From Pseudomonas sp. GV071 (GTDB lineage: Bacteria > Pseudomonadota > Gammaproteobacteria > Pseudomonadales > Pseudomonadaceae), in contig NZ_QAOJ01000001.1 of the NCBI RefSeq assembly GCF_003050835.1, positions 496,001 through 560,000 on the forward strand: a DNA stretch of 64,000 nt, written 5' to 3'. A model generated the notes under the pieces. It was not told where the DNA came from, ran no database searches, and saw only the letters and a program-made list of their open reading frames with translations. Position 1 is the first letter of the stretch, and each line of letters starts with the position of its first letter. A program made the translations under genes and the position numbers. This document shows positions 13,732 to 24,289 of the stretch, piece by piece.

Positions 13732-13778
13732 CGACGCCTGTTACCCCTTTTATGTGTGACCCAATGACGAGGATTTAC

Positions 13779-14405
13779 ATGCGCCTGATCCGCTTGCTGT
13801 TGCTGGCTGCCCTGGCTGTTGCCGCGATCCCGGCACAAGCCGATGACGAAGCTGCGGTGCAAAAACTCACCCAGTTGCTCAGCCAGGCCCAGACCATCAC
13901 TGCGCGCTTTTCCCAGCTGACCCTCGACGGCGGCGGTACCCAGCTGCAGGAAACGGCCGGTGAGCTGGCGTTGAAACGTCCGGGCCTGTTCCGCTGGCAC
14001 ACCGACGAGCCGCAGGAGCAACTGCTGGTGTCCAACGGCCAACAAGTGTGGCTGTACGACCCTGACCTGCAGCAGGTGACCATCCAGAAGCTCGACCAGC
14101 GCCTGACCCACACCCCGGCGCTGCTGCTGTCCGGTGATGTGTCGGAAATCCGCCAGAACTTCGATATCAGCTTCAAGGAAGCCGGCGACGTGGTGGACTT
14201 CACCCTCAAGCCGAAAGCCAAAGACACCCTGTTCGATAACCTGCGTCTGTCGTTCCGCAAAGGCGTGATCAACGACATGCAGCTGATCGACAGTGTCGGC
14301 CAGCGCACCAATATCCTGTTCCTGGCAGTGAAGATGAACCCGGCGGTCGACGCCAAGCAGTTCACCTTCGAGGTGCCGGCCGGCGCCGACGTCATCCAGG
14401 AATAA
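13779..14405 (+). CDS. lolA: Outer-membrane lipoprotein carrier LolA
   Basis: Periplasmic chaperone that carries lipoproteins from LolCDE to LolB. The 208 residues start with a clear signal peptide ([21 protein letters not shown]) and continue with the LolA fold, including [10 protein letters not shown] and the [10 protein letters not shown] segment. A GAGGATT ribosome site lies just before the ATG, favouring this start over one nine codons upstream. It is 47 bases after ftsK and 49 before rarA on the same strand, probably one operon. Confidence 0.96.
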   Translation: MRLIRLLLLAALAVAAIPAQADDEAAVQKLTQLLSQAQTITARFSQLTLDGGGTQLQETAGELALKRPGLFRWHTDEPQEQLLVSNGQQVWLYDPDLQQVTIQKLDQRLTHTPALLLSGDVSEIRQNFDISFKEAGDVVDFTLKPKAKDTLFDNLRLSFRKGVINDMQLIDSVGQRTNILFLAVKMNPAVDAKQFTFEVPAGADVIQE

Positions 14406-14454
14406 CCGTCGGTTCATAAAGAGTTGCTTTAACCACGAGACGCTGCTGCAGCCC

Positions 14455-15780
14455 ATGGATCTGTTCCGCAACACCCCCGTCGCTCAACCCCTGGCTGCCC
14501 GCTTGCGTGCGGCCAGCCTGGACGAGTACGTCGGTCAGGAACACCTGTTGGCCCGCGGCAAGCCACTGCGTGAGGCGCTGGAGCAGGGCGCGCTGCATTC
14601 GATGATTTTCTGGGGCCCGCCGGGGGTGGGTAAAACCACCCTGGCGCGCCTGTTGGCGCAGGTCTCCGATGCGCATTTCGAGACCATTTCCGCCGTGCTG
14701 TCCGGGGTCAAAGAAATTCGCCAGGCGGTGGAAGTTGCCCAGCAGCACGCCGCGCAGTACGGCCGTCGTACCATCCTGTTCGTCGACGAAGTGCATCGCT
14801 TCAACAAGTCGCAGCAGGACGCCTTTCTGCCTTACGTGGAAGACGGCACGCTGGTCTTCATCGGCGCCACCACGGAAAACCCCTCGTTCGAACTGAACAA
14901 CGCCTTGCTCTCGCGGGCGCGAGTTTACGTGCTGAAAAGCCTCGACGAGGAAGCGCTACGCAAGTTGGTGCACCGCGCACTGACCGACCCCAAAGGCCTG
15001 GGTGATCGTCACCTGACCCTGCCGGAGGAGAGCTTCAAAATCCTCATGGCGGCCGCTGATGGCGATGGCCGCCGCCTGCTGAATTTCCTCGAGAACGCGG
15101 CTGACCTCGCTGAAGATGATGGCGAGCTGAGCGTCGACCTGTTGCAGAACCTGCTTGGCGACAGTCGTCGGCGTTTCGACAAAGGCGGCGAGGCGTTTTA
15201 CGACCAGATTTCTGCGCTGCACAAGTCAGTCCGCGGCTCCAGCCCTGACGGTGCGCTGTACTGGTTCGCGCGCATGCTCGACGGTGGCTGCGACCCGCTG
15301 TATATCGCTCGCCGCGTGGTGCGCATGGCCAGCGAAGACATCGGCAATGCCGACCCGCGTGCACTGACCCTGTGCCTGAACGCCTGGGATGTGCAGGAGC
15401 GCCTGGGCAGCCCAGAGGGTGAATTGGCGGTGGCCCAGGCCATCGTCTACCTGGCCTGCGCGCCGAAGAGCAACGCGGTTTACAACGCCTTCAAGATGGC
15501 CATGCGCGATGCCGCCGAACAGGGCTCGCAAGAGGTGCCGCTGCACCTGCGCAATGCGCCGACCAAGTTGATGAAAGAGTTGGGCTATGGCGATGAATAC
15601 CGCTACGCCCATGACGAGCCCGATGCCTATGCCGCTGGTGAAGACTACTTCCCGGATGCACTTGAGCCCCGGCAGTATTACCAGCCGGTGCCGCGAGGCC
15701 TGGAACTGAAGATTCGCGACAAGCTCAACCACCTGGCGGCGCAAGACCAGGCCAGCCCCCGGCAGCGGAGAAAACCATGA
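14455..15780 (+). CDS. rarA: Replication-associated recombination protein RarA (MgsA)
   Basis: AAA+ ATPase related to clamp loaders and WRNIP1 that acts at stalled replication forks. The 441 residues show Walker [10 protein letters not shown] near residue 48, Walker [16 protein letters not shown], sensor [11 protein letters not shown], and the C-terminal tetramerisation/MgsA domain ending in an [13 protein letters not shown] tail. The stop overlaps the crcB start (ATGA), so translation is coupled. Confidence 0.96.
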   Translation: MDLFRNTPVAQPLAARLRAASLDEYVGQEHLLARGKPLREALEQGALHSMIFWGPPGVGKTTLARLLAQVSDAHFETISAVLSGVKEIRQAVEVAQQHAAQYGRRTILFVDEVHRFNKSQQDAFLPYVEDGTLVFIGATTENPSFELNNALLSRARVYVLKSLDEEALRKLVHRALTDPKGLGDRHLTLPEESFKILMAAADGDGRRLLNFLENAADLAEDDGELSVDLLQNLLGDSRRRFDKGGEAFYDQISALHKSVRGSSPDGALYWFARMLDGGCDPLYIARRVVRMASEDIGNADPRALTLCLNAWDVQERLGSPEGELAVAQAIVYLACAPKSNAVYNAFKMAMRDAAEQGSQEVPLHLRNAPTKLMKELGYGDEYRYAHDEPDAYAAGEDYFPDALEPRQYYQPVPRGLELKIRDKLNHLAAQDQASPRQRRKP

Positions 15781-16151
15781 TTCGCCTGATTCTCGCGGTA
15801 GCCATTGGCGGCGCCGTTGGCACCCTGGTGCGCTTCGCTACGGGTAACTGGATCGCGGCCAATTGGCCGCAGCATTTCAGCCTCGGCACCTTTCTGGTGA
15901 ACATCGTTGGCTGCCTGCTGATTGGGTTGTTGTACGGTTTCTTTTTGATGCGCCCGGAACTGCCGATAGAATTGCGCGCAGGTCTGATCGTGGGCTTCCT
16001 TGGCGGCCTGACGACGTTTTCTTCCTTTTCCCTCGACACACTGCGCTTGCTGGAAAGCGGGCAGTTGCCACTGGCCCTTGGCTACGCGGCGCTCAGTGTG
16101 TTCGGCGGCCTGCTCGCCACCTGGGCGGGCTTGCTCCTGACCAAACTCTGA
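15777..16151 (+). CDS. crcB: Fluoride channel CrcB/Fluc
   Basis: Inner-membrane dual-topology fluoride exporter. The 124 residues form four hydrophobic helices and contain the family motifs [10 protein letters not shown] near the N-terminus, the NIVGCLLIG segment, and the [10 protein letters not shown] segment, whose phenylalanines and polar residues line the pore. It overlaps rarA by four bases, so there is no room for a fluoride riboswitch in front of it. Confidence 0.95.
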   Translation: MIRLILAVAIGGAVGTLVRFATGNWIAANWPQHFSLGTFLVNIVGCLLIGLLYGFFLMRPELPIELRAGLIVGFLGGLTTFSSFSLDTLRLLESGQLPLALGYAALSVFGGLLATWAGLLLTKL

Positions 16152-16157
16152 TGATGA

Positions 16158-17447
<1,290 letters not shown>

Positions 17448-18842
17448 ATGGACTTTCTGCCGCTGTTTCATAACCTGCGCGGGCAACGCGTGTTGGTGGT
17501 TGGCGGCGGCGAGATTGCCTTGCGCAAATCGCGGCTGGTCGCCGACACCGGCGCCGTGCTGCGAGTGGTTGCGCCGCAGATCGACAGCCAACTGGCGGCC
17601 CTGGTGGCATCGACCGGGGGGGAGCAGTTGCTGCGTGGCTACGGCGAGGCGGATCTGAACGGCTGCGTGCTGGCCATCGCCGCCACGGATGACGAACCGC
17701 TGAATGCCCAGGTGTCGCAAGACGCCCGGGCTCGCGGCGTGCCGGTCAATGTGGTCGATTCGCCAGCGCTGTGCAGTGTGATTTTTCCCGCCATTGTCGA
17801 TCGTTCACCGCTGCTGGTGGCGGTCTCCAGTGGCGGCGATGCGCCGGTTCTGGCGCGGCTGATTCGCGCCAAGCTGGAAACCTGGATTCCCGCCGCCTAC
17901 GGAAGTTTGGCTGGCCTGGCCAAGCGTTTCCGCGCGCCAGTCAAAGAGCGCTTCCCCGACCTGCAACAACGCCGCGTGTTCTGGGAGGACGTGTTCCAGG
18001 GGCCGGTGGCCGAACGCATGTTGGCCGGGCAGGGCAGTGAGGCCGAGCGCCTGCTACAAGCGCGGCTGGACGGCGAAAGTGGCGAGGTAAAAGGCGAGGT
18101 GTATCTGGTCGGTGCCGGCCCTGGCGATCCCGACCTGCTGACCTTCCGCGCCCTGCGCCTGATGCAGCAAGCCGATGTGGTGCTGTACGACCGTTTGGTG
18201 GCGCCGGCCATCGTCGAACTGTGCCGCCGCGATGCCGAACGCATCTACGTGGGCAAGCAGCGCGCCGATCATGCGGTGCCGCAAGAGCAGCTCAATCAGC
18301 AGTTGGTCACGCTAGCCAAGCAAGGCAAGCGCGTACTGCGCCTGAAGGGCGGTGACCCGTTTATCTTTGGTCGTGGTGGCGAAGAGATCGAAGAGCTCGC
18401 TGCCCATGGCATCCCTTTCCAAGTTGTGCCGGGCATCACCGCCGCCAGCGGATGCGCGGCTTACGCCGGTATTCCGCTGACCCATCGCGACTATGCGCAG
18501 TCGGTGCGCTTCGTCACCGGGCACCTGAAGGATGGCAGTACCGATCTGCCCTGGCCGGACCTGGTCGCGCCGGGTCAGACCCTGGTGTTCTACATGGGCC
18601 TGGTGGGCTTGCCGTCAATCTGTGAGCAGTTGGTTTTACACGGCCGTAGCAGCGATACGCCGGCTGCATTGATCCAACAAGGCACAACCCACAACCAGCG
18701 TGTGTTCACCGGCACACTCGGCAATCTGCCGAAATTGGTGGCGGAGCATGAAGTGCATGCGCCGACGCTGGTGATTGTTGGTGAGGTCGTGACCTTGCGC
18801 GACAAACTGGCTTGGTTCGAAGGCGCTCAGTCTCAGGTTTAA
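17448..18842 (+). CDS. cysG: Siroheme synthase CysG (multifunctional)
   Basis: Makes siroheme for sulfite and nitrite reductases. The N-terminal half (about 1-205) is the precorrin-2 dehydrogenase/ferrochelatase with NAD motif [13 protein letters not shown]. The C-terminal half (about 215-455) is uroporphyrinogen-III methyltransferase with [18 protein letters not shown], the [15 protein letters not shown] loop and VPGITAASG. The 464-residue length fits the full fusion. It abuts serS and is followed by a REP pair. Confidence 0.97.
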   Translation: MDFLPLFHNLRGQRVLVVGGGEIALRKSRLVADTGAVLRVVAPQIDSQLAALVASTGGEQLLRGYGEADLNGCVLAIAATDDEPLNAQVSQDARARGVPVNVVDSPALCSVIFPAIVDRSPLLVAVSSGGDAPVLARLIRAKLETWIPAAYGSLAGLAKRFRAPVKERFPDLQQRRVFWEDVFQGPVAERMLAGQGSEAERLLQARLDGESGEVKGEVYLVGAGPGDPDLLTFRALRLMQQADVVLYDRLVAPAIVELCRRDAERIYVGKQRADHAVPQEQLNQQLVTLAKQGKRVLRLKGGDPFIFGRGGEEIEELAAHGIPFQVVPGITAASGCAAYAGIPLTHRDYAQSVRFVTGHLKDGSTDLPWPDLVAPGQTLVFYMGLVGLPSICEQLVLHGRSSDTPAALIQQGTTHNQRVFTGTLGNLPKLVAEHEVHAPTLVIVGEVVTLRDKLAWFEGAQSQV

Positions 18843-18851
18843 CGCATTCCC

Positions 18852-18931
18852 GTAGGAGCGGCTTCAGCCGCGATGCTTTTGGGTTTAGAAAGGCATCGCG
18901 GCTGATCGGAATGCCGCCCAGCCGCTCCTAC
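18852..18931. repeat. REP pair (inverted)
   Basis: A forward GTAGGAGCGGCTTCAGCCGCGAT unit and an inverted, slightly diverged copy ending GCCGCTCCTAC flank a short spacer between the convergent cysG and hydroquinone-reductase genes. The second copy carries a small internal insertion. Confidence 0.85.
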
Positions 18932-18951
18932 GAATTTCCATCCATTCAAAT

Positions 18952-19941
18952 TCAGGCGCTTTGCCCCGGCAACCGATCGCGATCGTGCGGGCGAGCAAAA
19001 TCCTGCAACGGCCCCTTCGGCACCACCCCGGTCGGGTTGATGGTCAGGTGGCTGGCGTAGTAGTGGTGCTTGATGTGTTCGAAGTCCACGGTCTGCGCCA
19101 CGCCCGGCCACTGGTACAACTCACGCAGCCAGTTGGACAGGTTCGGGTAATCCTCGATGCGCTTGAGGTTGCACTTGAAGTGGCCGTGGTACACCGCATC
19201 GAAGCGAATCAGGGTGGTGAACAGACGCCAGTCGGCTTCGCTGATCTGTTCGCCGGCCAGGTAGCGCTTCTGCCCCAGCAAGGTTTCCAGTGATTCGAGG
19301 GTGTTGAACAGACCGTCGAAGGCTTCTTCGTAGGCTTCCTGAGTGGTGGCAAAGCCAGCGCGGTAAACGCCGTTATTGACGTTCGGGTAGATGCGCTCGT
19401 TGAGGGCGTCGATCTCGCCACGCAGGGCTTCGGGGTAGAAGTCCAGGTGGTTGCCGGTCAGCTCGTTGAAGGCCGAGTTGAACATGCGGATGATCTCGGA
19501 CGACTCGTTGCTGACGATGCGCTTGAGCTTTTTGTCCCACAGCACTGGCACGGTAACGCGGCCGGTGTAGTGGGCATCGTCGGCGGTGTAGCGCTGGTAC
19601 ATCAGGTTGAGGTTGTCCAGCGCGTCGCCGGTGGAGCCATGGGCGGTGTCGAAGGTCCAGCCGTTTTCGCGCATCAGCCAACTGACTACCGACACGTCGA
19701 TCAGGCTTTCCAGGCCCTTGAGCTTACGGAAAATCAGGGTGCGGTGGGCCCATGGGCACGCCAGGGAAATGTACAGGTGATAGCGGCCAGCCTCGGCTTT
19801 GAAGCCGCCTTCGCCGCTCGGGCCGGGCTCGCCGGTGGCCGTTACCCAGTTACGCCGCTGGGCGTTTTCGCGTTTGAAGCGGCCGCCATCAGCGGTGTTG
19901 TACCACTGGTCCTGCCACTGGCCATCGACTAATAAACCCAT
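18952..19941 (-). CDS. Glutathionyl-hydroquinone reductase (Xi-class GST, YqjG/EcfG4 type)
   Basis: Cytoplasmic enzyme that reduces glutathionyl-hydroquinones by a thiol-transferase mechanism. The 329 residues carry the Xi-class active-site motif CPWAHR with Cys62 in a thioredoxin-fold domain, then the all-helical GST C-domain (about 170-310, with ERIYPNVNNGVYRAGFA). It stands alone on the minus strand between cysG and the tus group. The physiological quinone substrate is unknown. Confidence 0.92.
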   Translation of the reverse strand: MGLLVDGQWQDQWYNTADGGRFKRENAQRRNWVTATGEPGPSGEGGFKAEAGRYHLYISLACPWAHRTLIFRKLKGLESLIDVSVVSWLMRENGWTFDTAHGSTGDALDNLNLMYQRYTADDAHYTGRVTVPVLWDKKLKRIVSNESSEIIRMFNSAFNELTGNHLDFYPEALRGEIDALNERIYPNVNNGVYRAGFATTQEAYEEAFDGLFNTLESLETLLGQKRYLAGEQISEADWRLFTTLIRFDAVYHGHFKCNLKRIEDYPNLSNWLRELYQWPGVAQTVDFEHIKHHYYASHLTINPTGVVPKGPLQDFARPHDRDRLPGQSA

Positions 19942-20030
19942 GACTCAAATCCTCTGCTGTTTAGCGTTGGAGAGAAGTCTATGCCGATCAGTTCGAACGA
20001 ATGGCGCAAAATCCGCCTCGGAATGATCGG

Positions 20031-21029
20031 TTAAATCGATTTGTTGCGGTTTTCCCAGTAACTTTCCGCTTGGGTGAAGGCTGCATCACGGGGCACGTCC
20101 ATGCCGCGCAGGGCCAGAGCGACGGTGGCCAGAACGGCCAGGCGGCCATAGCTGTCTTCTACCTCGCCGCGCCAGAACGCAGCCAAGTGCTCAGGCTGCA
20201 GGCGCTCAGGTTTTACGTGGCGTTGCGGCGACAGGGCCGGCCATTCCTCGTCCCAGCTGGCGCCGCCTTCGGTGCCGTACAGGTGGGAGGTAGCGTCCGG
20301 GTTCATCTCGATTTCGCCGCCATCACCCTTGATCACAATGGCTTTGTCGCCGAGCAGTTGGCTGGCTTCGCGGTGCGCTGCCTGGTAGCCAGGATGGAAG
20401 ATACTTTGCAGGCCGCAACGGGCGTTGAGCGGGTTGAGTACGCGGGCCAACGAGTGGATCGGCGAGCGCAGGCCGAGGGTGTTGCGCAGGTCGATCATCC
20501 GCTGCAGTTGCGGCATCCAGTCCTGTAGCGGAAAAAACGCCAGGTTGTGCGTGGCGAGCGCTTGCTCGGTGGCTGCCCAGTCGCGGCACAGCGAAATGCC
20601 CAGCAGCTCAAGCAGCTGTTCGCTGTACAGGCGCCCGGCGGTATGCGCGCCGCCACCGTGCATAAGGATGCGCACGCCATTGTTGGCCAGGCATTTGGCC
20701 GCCAGTAGGTACCAGGGCAGGTGGCGTTTCTTGCCGGCGTAGGATGGCCAGTCGAGGTCAATCTGCACGCTCGGCGCGTTCAGGCGGGCACGCACTGCCT
20801 GCGTGAAGCCGGCGAGCTCTTCCGGGCTTTCTTCCTTATGGCGCATCAGCATCAGAAAGGCGCCGAGCTGGGTGTCTTCGACCTGCCCATCGAGCAGCAG
20901 GCCCATGGCCTCGCGGGCTTCGTCCTGGGTCATATTGCGCGCGCCACGTTTGCCCTTGCCGAGAATGCGCACGTACTGAGCGAAAGGGTGTTCGGCGGGG
21001 GTGATCAGGGTTAGCGGCTGAGCGGTCAT
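20031..21029 (-). CDS. ybiB: YbiB-like TrpD2-family nucleic-acid-binding protein
   Basis: The 332 residues are related to anthranilate phosphoribosyltransferase in fold (helical N-domain with QDEAREAMGLLLDGQVEDTQ; glycine-rich MHGGGAHTAGRLYSEQLLE). The usual PRPP loop is altered, as in the YbiB/TrpD2 group, where E. coli YbiB binds nucleic acid rather than making tryptophan. Its ATG overlaps the stop of tusE by four bases, and this linkage to tus is conserved in Pseudomonas. I infer a role tied to tRNA or RNA, but none is shown here. Confidence 0.85.
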   Translation of the reverse strand: MTAQPLTLITPAEHPFAQYVRILGKGKRGARNMTQDEAREAMGLLLDGQVEDTQLGAFLMLMRHKEESPEELAGFTQAVRARLNAPSVQIDLDWPSYAGKKRHLPWYLLAAKCLANNGVRILMHGGGAHTAGRLYSEQLLELLGISLCRDWAATEQALATHNLAFFPLQDWMPQLQRMIDLRNTLGLRSPIHSLARVLNPLNARCGLQSIFHPGYQAAHREASQLLGDKAIVIKGDGGEIEMNPDATSHLYGTEGGASWDEEWPALSPQRHVKPERLQPEHLAAFWRGEVEDSYGRLAVLATVALALRGMDVPRDAAFTQAESYWENRNKSI

Positions 21030-21361
21030 AGGCAGTTGGTCGGCTTCGGCAGGCCCGCCAGTTTGGCGGCCAATTTGGCTGGGGTGCCTTTGAACAGGCG
21101 ATTGAGGTGCAGGCTGTTGCCCTTGTCGGTGCCGAGTTTCAGCGCCACGTACTTGATCAGCGGGCGGGTGGCCGGCGACAGCTGGAATTCGGCATAAAAA
21201 TCGCGCAGCAGGTTGAGCACCTCCCAGTGCTCGGGGCTCAGGGCTAGCTCTTCCTCGGCAGCGAGGGCCTCGGCGGCGGCGGGCGACCAGTCATTCAGGT
21301 CAGCCAGGTAACCGTCTTTATCCAAGGCGATGGCGCGGTCGGCGACGATCAGGTGAGTCAT
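21026..21361 (-). CDS. tusE: Sulfurtransferase TusE (DsrC family)
   Basis: Last carrier of the Tus persulfide relay; it hands sulfur to MnmA. The 111 residues have the DsrC pattern (DKDGYLADLNDWSPAAAEALA, SPEHWEVLNLLRDFY) and the penultimate cysteine, Cys110, that carries the persulfide. I chose ATG 21361 over an upstream in-frame start because it gives the canonical N-terminus. The ATG overlaps the tusB stop by four bases. Confidence 0.94.
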   Translation of the reverse strand: MTHLIVADRAIALDKDGYLADLNDWSPAAAEALAAEEELALSPEHWEVLNLLRDFYAEFQLSPATRPLIKYVALKLGTDKGNSLHLNRLFKGTPAKLAAKLAGLPKPTNCL

Positions 21362-21657
21362 AGCCAGCTGTTGACCTTGGCAAAGGCGCCGCACAGTTCG
21401 ACGAAGGCCGGGTAGTCCACCACCTGCACCCGCGACGGCGGGGTGATGGCGCGCGCCTGCAGGTCTTCGTCGAGCGCATACAGCGCGATGGTGTCGGGCA
21501 TCAGCCCTAGGGCTTGTAACTGGGCGGTGCGGGGCTGCAGGGCGTAGGTGGCATCGCCGGTCAGTAGCAGACCGTCGCCAGGGCCGAGCAAGCGCAGGCA
21601 GCTAACCAGGCGGGAGTCGCTGAAGGGCGAGTGGGACAGCATGTGCAGGGTGGCCAT
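21358..21657 (-). CDS. tusB: Sulfurtransferase complex subunit TusB (DsrH family)
   Basis: The smallest subunit of the TusBCD hexamer in the tRNA 2-thiolation relay. The 99 residues begin MATLHMLSHSPFSDSRL and include the DsrH-like ALYALDEDLQARAI region. Its start overlaps the tusC stop at one base and its stop overlaps the tusE start, in a tightly coupled tusD-tusC-tusB-tusE string. Confidence 0.93.
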   Translation of the reverse strand: MATLHMLSHSPFSDSRLVSCLRLLGPGDGLLLTGDATYALQPRTAQLQALGLMPDTIALYALDEDLQARAITPPSRVQVVDYPAFVELCGAFAKVNSWL

Positions 21658-22016
21658 TAGAGCGTGATCACCTGGTCGTATTGGGCTATCAGGACGGTGA
21701 GGGCGGCGTCATCCAGGGCTTCGGTCGTCGGACTTAATACCTGAGTGGTCAGGCCGCGTTCCTCAAGGCTGCGGGCGGAGCTGTACAGCGTCTCGACACC
21801 GAACAGTGGCAGGGCTTGCAGGTTGGCGGTGAGGTCTTTCTGTTGCAGCACCGTTGCCTGTTGCGCGGGTTGCAGTTGGAACACGCCATCGTCGAGAAAC
21901 AACATGGCAATCGGCAAATCGAAGGCGCCGCCGGCCAGGGCAATGTCCAGTGCTTCGCGGGCGCCGGGGCCAGACCAGGGCGCCTGGCGGCAGATGATCA
22001 GGAGCGACTTGGCCAT
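21657..22016 (-). CDS. tusC: Sulfurtransferase complex subunit TusC (DsrF family)
   Basis: Middle subunit of the TusBCD complex. The 119 residues start MAKSLLIICRQAPWSG and follow the DsrE/F fold, with the DVGVFQL-like LFLDDGVFQLQPAQ segment. ATG 22016 is chosen over a long upstream extension that would run through tusD. It is separated from the tusD stop by one base. Confidence 0.93.
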   Translation of the reverse strand: MAKSLLIICRQAPWSGPGAREALDIALAGGAFDLPIAMLFLDDGVFQLQPAQQATVLQQKDLTANLQALPLFGVETLYSSARSLEERGLTTQVLSPTTEALDDAALTVLIAQYDQVITL

Positions 22017-22017
22017 C

Positions 22018-22410
22018 TCACGGCCCTCCAAAGCAGACGAGGCGGTCGGCCAATTGTGTGGCTTCGTGCAACTGCCCCAGGCCGGAAAGCTCCCACGGCT
22101 TGGCCAGGCTAGCCGCTTGGCGCTCATAACGTTGCGCCTCTTGCTCATTCAGCACGCCACGGCGCAAGGCGGCGGCAATGCACACCACGCCGTCGAGCTG
22201 CTGGGCGTGGACAAAGGCGCTCCAGGCAGCAGCGGTATCCAGTTCGTCCTGTGGCGTCACCGGCGTGCCGGCGGCGCTGTAAACGCCATCCTGATAAAAG
22301 AACACCCGCACAATCTCATGACCACCGGCCAACACCGCCTCGGCAAAACGCAAGGCGCGGCGCGAGGAGGGCGCATGGGGCGGAGAGAACAGGGCGATGG
22401 CGAACTTCAT
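22018..22410 (-). CDS. tusD: Sulfurtransferase complex subunit TusD (DsrE family)
   Basis: Catalytic subunit of TusBCD: Cys77 (DGVVCIAAALRRGV) matches the E. coli Cys78 that accepts persulfide from TusA. The 130 residues begin MKFAIALFSPPHAPSSRRAL. It is first of the tusDCBE-ybiB operon on the minus strand. A terminator hairpin for the upstream gene lies just before it. Confidence 0.94.
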   Translation of the reverse strand: MKFAIALFSPPHAPSSRRALRFAEAVLAGGHEIVRVFFYQDGVYSAAGTPVTPQDELDTAAAWSAFVHAQQLDGVVCIAAALRRGVLNEQEAQRYERQAASLAKPWELSGLGQLHEATQLADRLVCFGGP

Positions 22411-22468
22411 GGTGCTGACCGATCTGAAAAACTGGCGGAATAATACGGCGTTTGCGCGTCGCAGGCAC

Positions 22469-22496
22469 AAAAAAACCCGCCGAAGCGGGCTTTTTC
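22469..22496 (-). terminator. Terminator of the BI-1 family gene
   Basis: AGCCCGC-TTCG-GCGGGTTTTTTT when read on the minus strand, immediately downstream of the BI-1 gene and upstream of tusD. It separates the two minus-strand units. Confidence 0.9.
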
Positions 22497-22509
22497 TACA
22501 GCGGTTGGA

Positions 22510-23178
22510 TCAGTCGTCGCTGCTCATGATGCCGAAGATCTGCAGCAGGCTGACGAACAGGTTGTAGATCGAGATGTAGAGGCTGATGGTCGCCATAATG
22601 TAGTTACGTTCGCCGCCATGAATGATCTGGCTGGTCTGGAACAGAATGCACACCGAGGAGAACAGCACGAAGCCAGCGCTAATCGCCAGTTGCAGGCCGC
22701 TGATCTGGAAAAACATGCTGGCCAGTACCGCGCCCAGCAGAACGAAGAAACCGGCGGTGATAAAGCCGGCCAGGAAGCTCATGTCCTTGCGGGTAGTCAG
22801 CACATAGGCGGACAGACCGCAGAACACCAGGGCGGTCATGGCGAAGGCCGAAGAAATCACTTCACCGCCGTTGGGCATGCCCAAGTAGCGGTTGAGAATC
22901 GGGCCGAGGGTGTAACCCATGAAGCCGGTGAGGGCGAAGGTGGAAACCAGACCCCAGGCCGAATCACGCAGTTTGACGGTCAGGAAGAACAGGCCGTAGA
23001 AACCGGCCAGTACCACCAGAAAGTGTGGGTAAGGAACGCGCATCTGCTGAGCGACATAGGCGACCACACCGCTGAAAGCGAGGGTCAGAGCCAGCAGCCC
23101 GTAGGTGTTGCGCAGTACGCGGCTGACTTCTTGCTGCTCGACCTGCGCATGGCCGAGTGCGTAATCTTGTTCGTGCAT
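22510..23178 (-). CDS. yccA: BAX inhibitor-1 / YccA family inner-membrane protein
   Basis: The 222 residues form seven hydrophobic helices and match the UPF0005/BI-1 family ([36 protein letters not shown], and a helix with [21 protein letters not shown]). E. coli YccA modulates the FtsH membrane protease, and other family members are pH-sensitive calcium channels; which applies here is unknown. It is monocistronic, with its own terminator, beside the tus operon as in other Pseudomonas. Confidence 0.9.
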   Translation of the reverse strand: MHEQDYALGHAQVEQQEVSRVLRNTYGLLALTLAFSGVVAYVAQQMRVPYPHFLVVLAGFYGLFFLTVKLRDSAWGLVSTFALTGFMGYTLGPILNRYLGMPNGGEVISSAFAMTALVFCGLSAYVLTTRKDMSFLAGFITAGFFVLLGAVLASMFFQISGLQLAISAGFVLFSSVCILFQTSQIIHGGERNYIMATISLYISIYNLFVSLLQIFGIMSSDD

Positions 23179-23269
23179 GGCGACACTCCTATAAGACTGC
23201 TTGATGGGTTCCGTGACCGTAGTCCTTGGCGATCATAACAGAGCACTTCGCGCTGCCAACCCAGAGAGT

Positions 23270-23297
23270 TTGACAGTGTGTTTCCTTTCGGTATGAT
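23270..23297 (+). promoter_or_regulatory. Sigma-70 promoter of tRNA-Ser
   Basis: TTGACA (23270-23275), a 16-base spacer, and TATGAT (23292-23297). It lies 12 bases before the mature tRNA 5' end, an excellent match to a stable-RNA promoter. Confidence 0.85.
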
Positions 23298-23309
23298 TCG
23301 CCGCACTTT

Positions 23310-23397
23310 GGAGGTGTGGCCGAGCGGTTTAAGGCAGCAGTCTTGAAAACTGCCGACTGTAACAGGTCCGTGAGTTCGAATCTCACCGCCTCCGCCA
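23310..23397 (+). tRNA. serT: tRNA-Ser (anticodon UGA)
   Basis: An 88-base class II tRNA with long variable arm, anticodon TGA in the loop CTTGAAA, T-loop GTTCGAATC, and encoded CCA. The acceptor GGAGGTG pairs with the 3' CGCCTCC. It has its own promoter and terminator. Confidence 0.97.
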
Positions 23398-23402
23398 TCC
23401 AG

Positions 23403-23440
23403 AAAAACAAAAGCCCCGCACTGCGGGGCTTTTGTTTTTC
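23403..23440 (+). terminator. Terminator after tRNA-Ser
   Basis: AAAAGCCCCGCA-CTGCGGGGCTTTTGTTTTT hairpin directly after the tRNA, extended by complementary A- and T-rich flanks. Confidence 0.92.
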
Positions 23441-23643
23441 TGGCGTCCTGCACCGATCAACGCGAAGCGCTGGCCAGCGACCCTTGCGGAAGGGGCTTGT
23501 CAGGGGCTGAAAATCAATTTGTTGGCGTTGGCTATTTGACGGTTTTGAGCCAAGCTAGGCCATGCGGTGTCTTTTTTGTTAAGGTGTTCGCCATCCCATA
23601 AGACCGCTTAAATATGCGGCTTTGACGCACAACGAGGTGTCGC

Positions 23644-24288
23644 TTGATTAGGGTGCTAGTGGTCGATGACCACGATCTGGTTCGAACCGGTATTACGCGC
23701 ATGCTCGCCGACATCGATGGCCTTCAGGTGGTCGGTCAGGCCGACTCCGGCGAGGAGTCGTTGAAGAAAGCCCGAGAGGTGAAGCCGGATGTTGTCCTGA
23801 TGGACATCAAGATGCCGGGTATTGGTGGCCTGGAAGCCACCCGCAAGCTCCTTCGCAGTCACCCCGACCTCAAGGTCATCGCTGTCACCGTATGTGAGGA
23901 CGACCCGTTCCCGACTCGCCTGCTGCAGGCCGGTGCCGCCGGATACCTGACCAAGGGTGCGGCGCTGGAAGAGATGGTGCAGGCCATTCGCATGGTGTTT
24001 GGCGGTCAGCGCTACATCAGCCCGCAAATCGCGCAGCAGTTGGCGCTGAAGTCATTCCAGCCGCAAACCAGTGGTTCGCCCTTCGATCTGCTCTCCGAGC
24101 GCGAAATCCAGATCGCCCTGATGATCGCTGGTTGCCAGAAAGTGCAGACCATCTCGGACAAGCTGTGCCTGTCGCCGAAGACGGTGAACACCTACCGCTA
24201 CCGTATTTTCGAAAAGCTGGAAATCACCAGTGACGTGGAGCTCGCCCTGTTGGCCGTGCGCCACGGGATGGTCGATGCCACCAGTTGA
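23644..24288 (+). CDS. gacA: Response regulator GacA
   Basis: Global regulator that, when phosphorylated by GacS, activates the Rsm small RNAs. The 214 residues comprise a receiver domain (DDH at 8-10, phosphoacceptor Asp54, LTKGA with Lys) and a LuxR-type HTH (about 150-210: [32 protein letters not shown]). Translation starts with TTG at 23644 after a GAGGT ribosome site, as known for gacA of fluorescent pseudomonads. uvrC begins one base after its stop. I see no frameshift. Confidence 0.98.
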   Translation: MIRVLVVDDHDLVRTGITRMLADIDGLQVVGQADSGEESLKKAREVKPDVVLMDIKMPGIGGLEATRKLLRSHPDLKVIAVTVCEDDPFPTRLLQAGAAGYLTKGAALEEMVQAIRMVFGGQRYISPQIAQQLALKSFQPQTSGSPFDLLSEREIQIALMIAGCQKVQTISDKLCLSPKTVNTYRYRIFEKLEITSDVELALLAVRHGMVDATS

Positions 24289-24289
24289 A

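Noticed and set aside
15700..15776. Fluoride riboswitch before crcB
   Set aside because: The region is rarA coding sequence and crcB overlaps its stop.
23441..23643. GacA-box or Rsm-type small RNA near gacA
   Set aside because: I saw no TGTAAGC-N6-GCTTACA element and no series of GGA loops ending in a terminator. The region holds only AT-rich promoter-like DNA.
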